Part shown: one piece after another, positions 6,560-9,825 of the stretch
Numbering within the stretch: position 1 is the first letter of the stretch
How the letters are laid out: each line of letters opens with the position of its first letter
Assembly: GCA_964605915.1 (NCBI GenBank)
Contig: CAZSET010000151.1
Coordinates: 1-9,825 of the forward strand
Reading direction: 5' to 3'
DNA from: DAOVRD01 sp964605915
GTDB lineage: Bacteria > Planctomycetota > Brocadiia > SM23-32
Length of the DNA: 9,825 nt
Notes under the pieces: model-generated
What the model was told of the DNA's origin: nothing
The model's database searches: none
Seen by the model: the letters and a program-made list of their open reading frames with translations, nothing else
Program-made: the position numbers and the translations under genes

Positions 6560-7522
6560 TTGGCTGTCTACGTGGTGACGGGCGGGGCCGGTTTCATCGG
6601 TTCGAACATCGTCGCGCGCCTTGTGGCGGAAGGCCAGGAGGTCCGCGTCTTGGACAACTTCGCCACGGGACACAGGGAGAACCTGGCGGAATTCTCGACG
6701 AAGATAGGCGTTTTCGAAGGCAACGTGTCCGACGCTGACCTGCTGCGCAGCGCGTTCGCCGGGGCCGACTACGTCCTGCACCAGGCCGCCCTGGCCAGCG
6801 TGCAGAGGTCCGTCGGGGATCCCGTTGCGACCGACCGGGCGAACGTGCACGGGACCCTCCGGGTGCTGGTCGCCGCCCGGGACGCGGGCGTCAAGCGCGT
6901 CGTCTACGCGTCCAGCAGCTCCGTCTACGGCGACGTGGCCGAGCTGCCGAAGCACGAGGCCATGACGCCTGCGCCGAAGAGTCCCTACGCGGTCAGCAAG
7001 CTGGCCGGCGAGCACTACTGTGCGGTGTTCCCCGCGATCTACGGCGTGGAAACCGTCTCGCTGCGTTACTTCAACGTATTTGGCCCGCGACAGGACCCCA
7101 AGAGCCAGTACGCCGCCGTCATCCCGATCTTCATCAGTGGCATCATGGCCGGGCGTGAGATACAGGTCTTCGGGGACGGCGAGCAGTCGCGGGATTTCAC
7201 TTACGTGGACAACGTGGTGGAGGCGAATCTGCGCGCCGCTCAGGCGAAGGGCGCTGCCGGCAAAGCCTACAACGTCGGCACCGGAGAGAGGCATACGCTC
7301 AACGAGTTGATCGAACTGCTCCAGCAGCTTATCGGGAGAGCGGCCAGGGTCGAGTACGGCGCGGAACGGGCCGGCGACGTGAAGCATTCCCAGGCGGACA
7401 TCGCGCGGGCGCGCGCAGACCTGGGCTACGAGCCGCAGGTCTCGTTTGAAGAGGGCCTGAGGCGCACCGTCCAGTGGTTCCGAAGCACGGAGTCCACGAC
7501 ATTCTTCCTTGTAGATCGTTGA
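6560..7522 (+). CDS. NAD-dependent nucleotide-sugar 4-epimerase (WbpP/GalE-like, extended SDR)
   Basis: This enzyme should interconvert UDP-sugars at C4 (UDP-Glc/Gal or UDP-GlcNAc/GalNAc) using tightly bound NAD. From a TTG start the protein is 320 residues, standard for the family, and reads MAVYVVTGGAGFIGSN, placing the NAD-binding GGAGFIG at 8-14 directly after the first beta strand. Active-site features are the serine cluster ASSSSVYG at 117-124 and Tyr143/Lys147 in SPYAVSK. RYFNVFGPRQDP at 169-180 followed by AAVIP and GDGEQSRDF at 206-213 recall the WbpP/TviC group that acts on N-acetylated UDP-sugars, but substrate cannot be decided. It is first in the plus-strand unit; its stop is 10 bp before the next gene, so its product may feed surface glycans connected with that exported protein. 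No defect seen. Confidence 0.9.
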   Translation: MAVYVVTGGAGFIGSNIVARLVAEGQEVRVLDNFATGHRENLAEFSTKIGVFEGNVSDADLLRSAFAGADYVLHQAALASVQRSVGDPVATDRANVHGTLRVLVAARDAGVKRVVYASSSSVYGDVAELPKHEAMTPAPKSPYAVSKLAGEHYCAVFPAIYGVETVSLRYFNVFGPRQDPKSQYAAVIPIFISGIMAGREIQVFGDGEQSRDFTYVDNVVEANLRAAQAKGAAGKAYNVGTGERHTLNELIELLQQLIGRAARVEYGAERAGDVKHSQADIARARADLGYEPQVSFEEGLRRTVQWFRSTESTTFFLVDR

Positions 7523-7532
7523 CGGGTGGCAG

Positions 7533-9461
7533 ATGGCCAGGGCTACCGGACGAACCGTCCGAAAGGTGCTTGCCGCGTTGCTGGCGGTGGTTGTGGCCGT
7601 AGTTGCGCTCTTAGTGCTGGGGAGCGGCCGACCCCGGGCCCAGGCCGGTAGACCGGCAGGTCCGGCCGATCCGCAGGAGAATGTCCGGACCGTGACCCCA
7701 GCGGTCGGGACGCCGGGCGGGCCGCTTCCGTCAGCGGGCGCGTCCTGGGAGCTTGAGCTTTCCGAGGCGGACGGCGGGTACCTGGTGGGGCTGTTCTACG
7801 ATTCGTTGGATGCCCTGGCTGCCGGTGCTTCGCCCCCCGACGTGGGGCGTGCCCCACCCGCGTGCCTCGAGCCCGTGGCGGCCCCCGTTTTCGTCACTGT
7901 CTACTCCCCGAGCCAGTTGCCGGCAAGGCTGCAGGCGCGGCGTTCCACGCTTGCCGACGGCGTGAAGGACGCCGCCTGCCAGTTCTTCGAGCTACGGGGG
8001 CAATCCGTGGCTCCGGACCCGCCGAAGGCGGAGCGCGTGCGCATCGACGTGCTGCGGCGTGCGGACTTGCTCCGGGTGCCGGAGCGCGAAGCCTTCGCGG
8101 AGCAGGTCCTCGGGGCCCCCGCCGGCCTGGCGATGGAGTTCGGCGGAGAGGCCGAGTTCTTCCTACCGGCGGACGTTGCGGACTTCCGGGCCGGCACCAA
8201 TCTGGACATGCTGCGTTCGGTGTGCCGGGCGGCGGGCGGCGACGCTGCCGGATGGCGCCGACCCGACCTGCGAATCTGGCGCCTGGTCGCCGCTGCGTTC
8301 GTCAACATTGGGGACAATAGCCGCGACGTTCTGGCCATACCGCGGGGGCTGACGCCGGTCGGCGAGGTTTCCCTGGCCGGGGTGCTCAGGTCGGCCCGAT
8401 TGGCCGGGCAGTACCTCGTCAAGATGCAGGGGGAGGACGCCACTTTCGCTCCCTACTGGGACCCCGCCGCCGACCTTCAGGGGGGGTGCGACAGCGTGCC
8501 CGAGCAGGCGGCCGCGTGCGCGGCCCTGGCGTTGCTCTGCGATCTGCGTCCGCGGGAGGAGTACCTCAACGCCTGCTACGAGTCGCTTTCCTACTTGATG
8601 CACTACACGAACGTGGATGAGCGCAACCCGCGGATGGCCTTCACCGAGCGGCAGGAGATATGCAAGGAGGTGCTGGAGCTGGAGGCGTCGGCGCACGTTC
8701 TGGAGGCGCTCTGCCATTACCGGCGGGCCAGCGGCTGGACGGAGGCGGACGCGTGGATCGCTGCCCTCGCCGAGTTCCTCCTCTTCATGCAACGGGAGGA
8801 CGGCCTCTTCGAGCTTCGCTACGACGCCGAAAGCGGCACGCGCAGCACGCCGAGTAAGCACGCCGCGCAGGTCGCGTCGCACGCGAAGGCGGCGCTGGCC
8901 CTGTCGCTGGCGTATCGCGAACTCAGCGTGGCGCGCTATCTGGCCGGCGCACAGAGGGCAATTGAAGCCCTGACGCGACAGGACCGGTCCTACGAGCCAG
9001 GCGACGCACGTTGGCTGGTGGCCGCCGTGGATGCGTACGGGCAATGCCTGCCGGCCGACGAATGGCAGGCCTGGGGCGGGCGTGCCCTGGCCGCGCGTAT
9101 AGCGGCCCAACGGCGCAAGGCCCAGCTCGGCCCGGCCGACGCGCCGGCAGAGGATCTGGTGGGGGGCACAGGCTCCGCCTTCCCGCCGAAGGCCGGTGCC
9201 ACGGCGAACGACCTTGTGGTTTTCGCCTCAGCGTGTACCATGGACTGCACGCCTGAGGCCCTGGAGGCGGCCCGCCGCGCCGCCGGTTACCTCATGGGGC
9301 TTCAATACCTGGAAGAGAACAGCTACTACCTCCCTGACCCTGAGGACGGCCGCGGTGGCTTCCGAGAGCAGCCCGGCAGCAACATCATCCGCATCCAGGC
9401 CCTGGAGGCCGCCCTGCGAGGGCTTGTGAAGCTTGCCCATGTTGAACTGCAACGGTCCTGA
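7533..9461 (+). CDS. Exported protein with degenerate AMMECR1-like domain and alpha/alpha-toroid-like region
   Basis: The function of this 642-residue protein is unknown. A basic N-terminus and a hydrophobic segment at 12-30 are followed by a possible signal peptidase site after AQA (36-38), so it is either anchored or released outside the cytoplasm. A Pro/Gly/Ala-rich linker (about 39-72) leads to a region at about 74-258 that follows the AMMECR1 order: LSEADGGYLVGL (76-87), VFVTVYS (119-125), RVRIDVL (168-174), an LAMEFGGEAEFFLP block (199-212), and a LDMLRSVCRAAGG...WRRPDLRIWR ending (224-250). The LRGCIG motif normally after VFVTL is absent; SQLPARLQ stands there. From about 280 onward helices alternate with QW-like words (QGEDATF 299-305; QREDGLF 420-426) and end in NSYYLPDPEDGRGGF (596-610), as in terpene-cyclase-like toroids. 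Only a weak GGGTGG precedes the ATG. Both domain calls are by eye. Confidence 0.72.
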   Translation: MARATGRTVRKVLAALLAVVVAVVALLVLGSGRPRAQAGRPAGPADPQENVRTVTPAVGTPGGPLPSAGASWELELSEADGGYLVGLFYDSLDALAAGASPPDVGRAPPACLEPVAAPVFVTVYSPSQLPARLQARRSTLADGVKDAACQFFELRGQSVAPDPPKAERVRIDVLRRADLLRVPEREAFAEQVLGAPAGLAMEFGGEAEFFLPADVADFRAGTNLDMLRSVCRAAGGDAAGWRRPDLRIWRLVAAAFVNIGDNSRDVLAIPRGLTPVGEVSLAGVLRSARLAGQYLVKMQGEDATFAPYWDPAADLQGGCDSVPEQAAACAALALLCDLRPREEYLNACYESLSYLMHYTNVDERNPRMAFTERQEICKEVLELEASAHVLEALCHYRRASGWTEADAWIAALAEFLLFMQREDGLFELRYDAESGTRSTPSKHAAQVASHAKAALALSLAYRELSVARYLAGAQRAIEALTRQDRSYEPGDARWLVAAVDAYGQCLPADEWQAWGGRALAARIAAQRRKAQLGPADAPAEDLVGGTGSAFPPKAGATANDLVVFASACTMDCTPEALEAARRAAGYLMGLQYLEENSYYLPDPEDGRGGFREQPGSNIIRIQALEAALRGLVKLAHVELQRS

Positions 9462-9462
9462 A

Positions 9463-9825
9463 ATGATCGAGAAGGCACGGATCAGCGATCCGCCTGCCAT
9501 CCGCGAGCTGGTCAACTACTACGCCGACCGGCAGATCATGCTGCCGCGCTCGCTCAACGACATCTATGAGAAATTGCGCGACTTCTTCGTCTGCCGCGAG
9601 GGCGGAGAGGTGGTCGGTTGTGCTGCGCTCCACATCAGTTGGGGTAGTTTGGGCGAGATCCGCAGCCTGGCCGTCGCTGAGCCAGCACAGGGCAAGGGCA
9701 TCGGCAGGCGCCTGATCGAGACCTGCCTGCAAGAAGCCCGGGAGTTCGGCATGGAGCGGGTCTTCGTCCTGACCTACGTCCCGGAGCTGTTCCGCAAGTT
9801 CGGGTTTGTCGAGCGCCCAAAGGAG
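9463..9825 (+). CDS. GNAT acetyltransferase resembling short N-acetylglutamate synthase (3' end outside window)
   Basis: The protein should transfer an acetyl group from acetyl-CoA. The 121 visible residues cover most of a GNAT domain: the acetyl-CoA pyrophosphate loop QGKGIG at 76-81, preceded by the strand IRSLAV at 66-71, and TYVPELFRKFGF at 104-115. The pattern IMLPRS at 25-30 together with EIRSLAV and LTYVPE is characteristic of short proteins annotated as ArgA-like, which lack the amino-acid-kinase half of classical ArgA; the mycobacterial short N-acetylglutamate synthase is the known precedent. If so, it would begin arginine synthesis. The ATG follows the TGA of the preceding gene after one base (TGAAATG), which implies translational coupling. 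Only the last 20-40 residues are expected to be missing. The GNAT fold is firm; the glutamate substrate is probable but unproven. Confidence 0.85.
   Translation, partial: MIEKARISDPPAIRELVNYYADRQIMLPRSLNDIYEKLRDFFVCREGGEVVGCAALHISWGSLGEIRSLAVAEPAQGKGIGRRLIETCLQEAREFGMERVFVLTYVPELFRKFGFVERPKE

Noticed and set aside
6296..7387. A 363-codon minus-strand frame opposite the epimerase
   Set aside because: It is the shadow of the epimerase and runs through the promoter region; no domain is visible.
8163..9110. A 315-codon minus-strand frame within the exported protein gene
   Set aside because: It is antisense inside a continuous 642-codon gene with recognisable domains and has no ribosome site.
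1..9825. tRNA, rRNA, CRISPR array, insertion sequence or phage genes
   Set aside because: No cloverleaf-like, regularly repeated, transposase-like or phage-like sequence was seen on either strand by reading; short or diverged elements could still be missed.

Overview
The window is a gene-dense, high-G+C bacterial segment, read as a genome fragment because both ends cut through genes. No mobile element, CRISPR array, tRNA or rRNA was seen. The aspartate transcarbamoylase pair with a zinc-binding regulatory subunit, the run of sugar-type genes (DegT/StrS aminotransferase, metal-dependent amidohydrolase, clan GH-A-like glycosidase, phosphohexomutase) and an exported AMMECR1-like/toroid protein suggest an environmental bacterium. 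Groups such as Armatimonadota, Planctomycetota or candidate phyla with large carbohydrate repertoires come to mind, but the sequence alone does not fix the phylum.

Layout. Positions 1-975 (+) hold the 3' part of pyrB and all of pyrI, overlapping by ATGA: de novo pyrimidine synthesis. Positions 976-1153 are a convergent spacer with a perfect GC-rich inverted repeat. Positions 1154-6281 (-) form a four-gene unit, read right to left: amidohydrolase, DegT-type aminotransferase, glycoside-hydrolase-like protein with a C-terminal FN3-like domain, and phosphomannomutase/phosphoglucomutase. Gaps between these genes are 26-37 bp, so one transcript is likely. Positions 6282-6559 are a divergent regulatory region with a good sigma-70-like promoter in each direction. 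From 6560 (+) comes a second unit: a WbpP/GalE-like nucleotide-sugar 4-epimerase with a TTG start, a 642-residue exported protein, and a GNAT acetyltransferase of the short N-acetylglutamate-synthase-like type that runs off the end.

How the genes may work together. The minus-strand unit could release a sugar with the glycosidase, act on it or a cyclitol with the PLP aminotransferase and the amidohydrolase, and link to hexose phosphates through the mutase. No substrate can be read from the sequence, so this pathway is inference. The plus-strand unit pairs nucleotide-sugar supply with an exported protein of unknown function. That protein is the most unusual item: an N-terminal membrane/signal segment, a degenerate AMMECR1-like domain lacking the hallmark LRGCIG motif, and a C-terminal alpha/alpha-toroid-like region.
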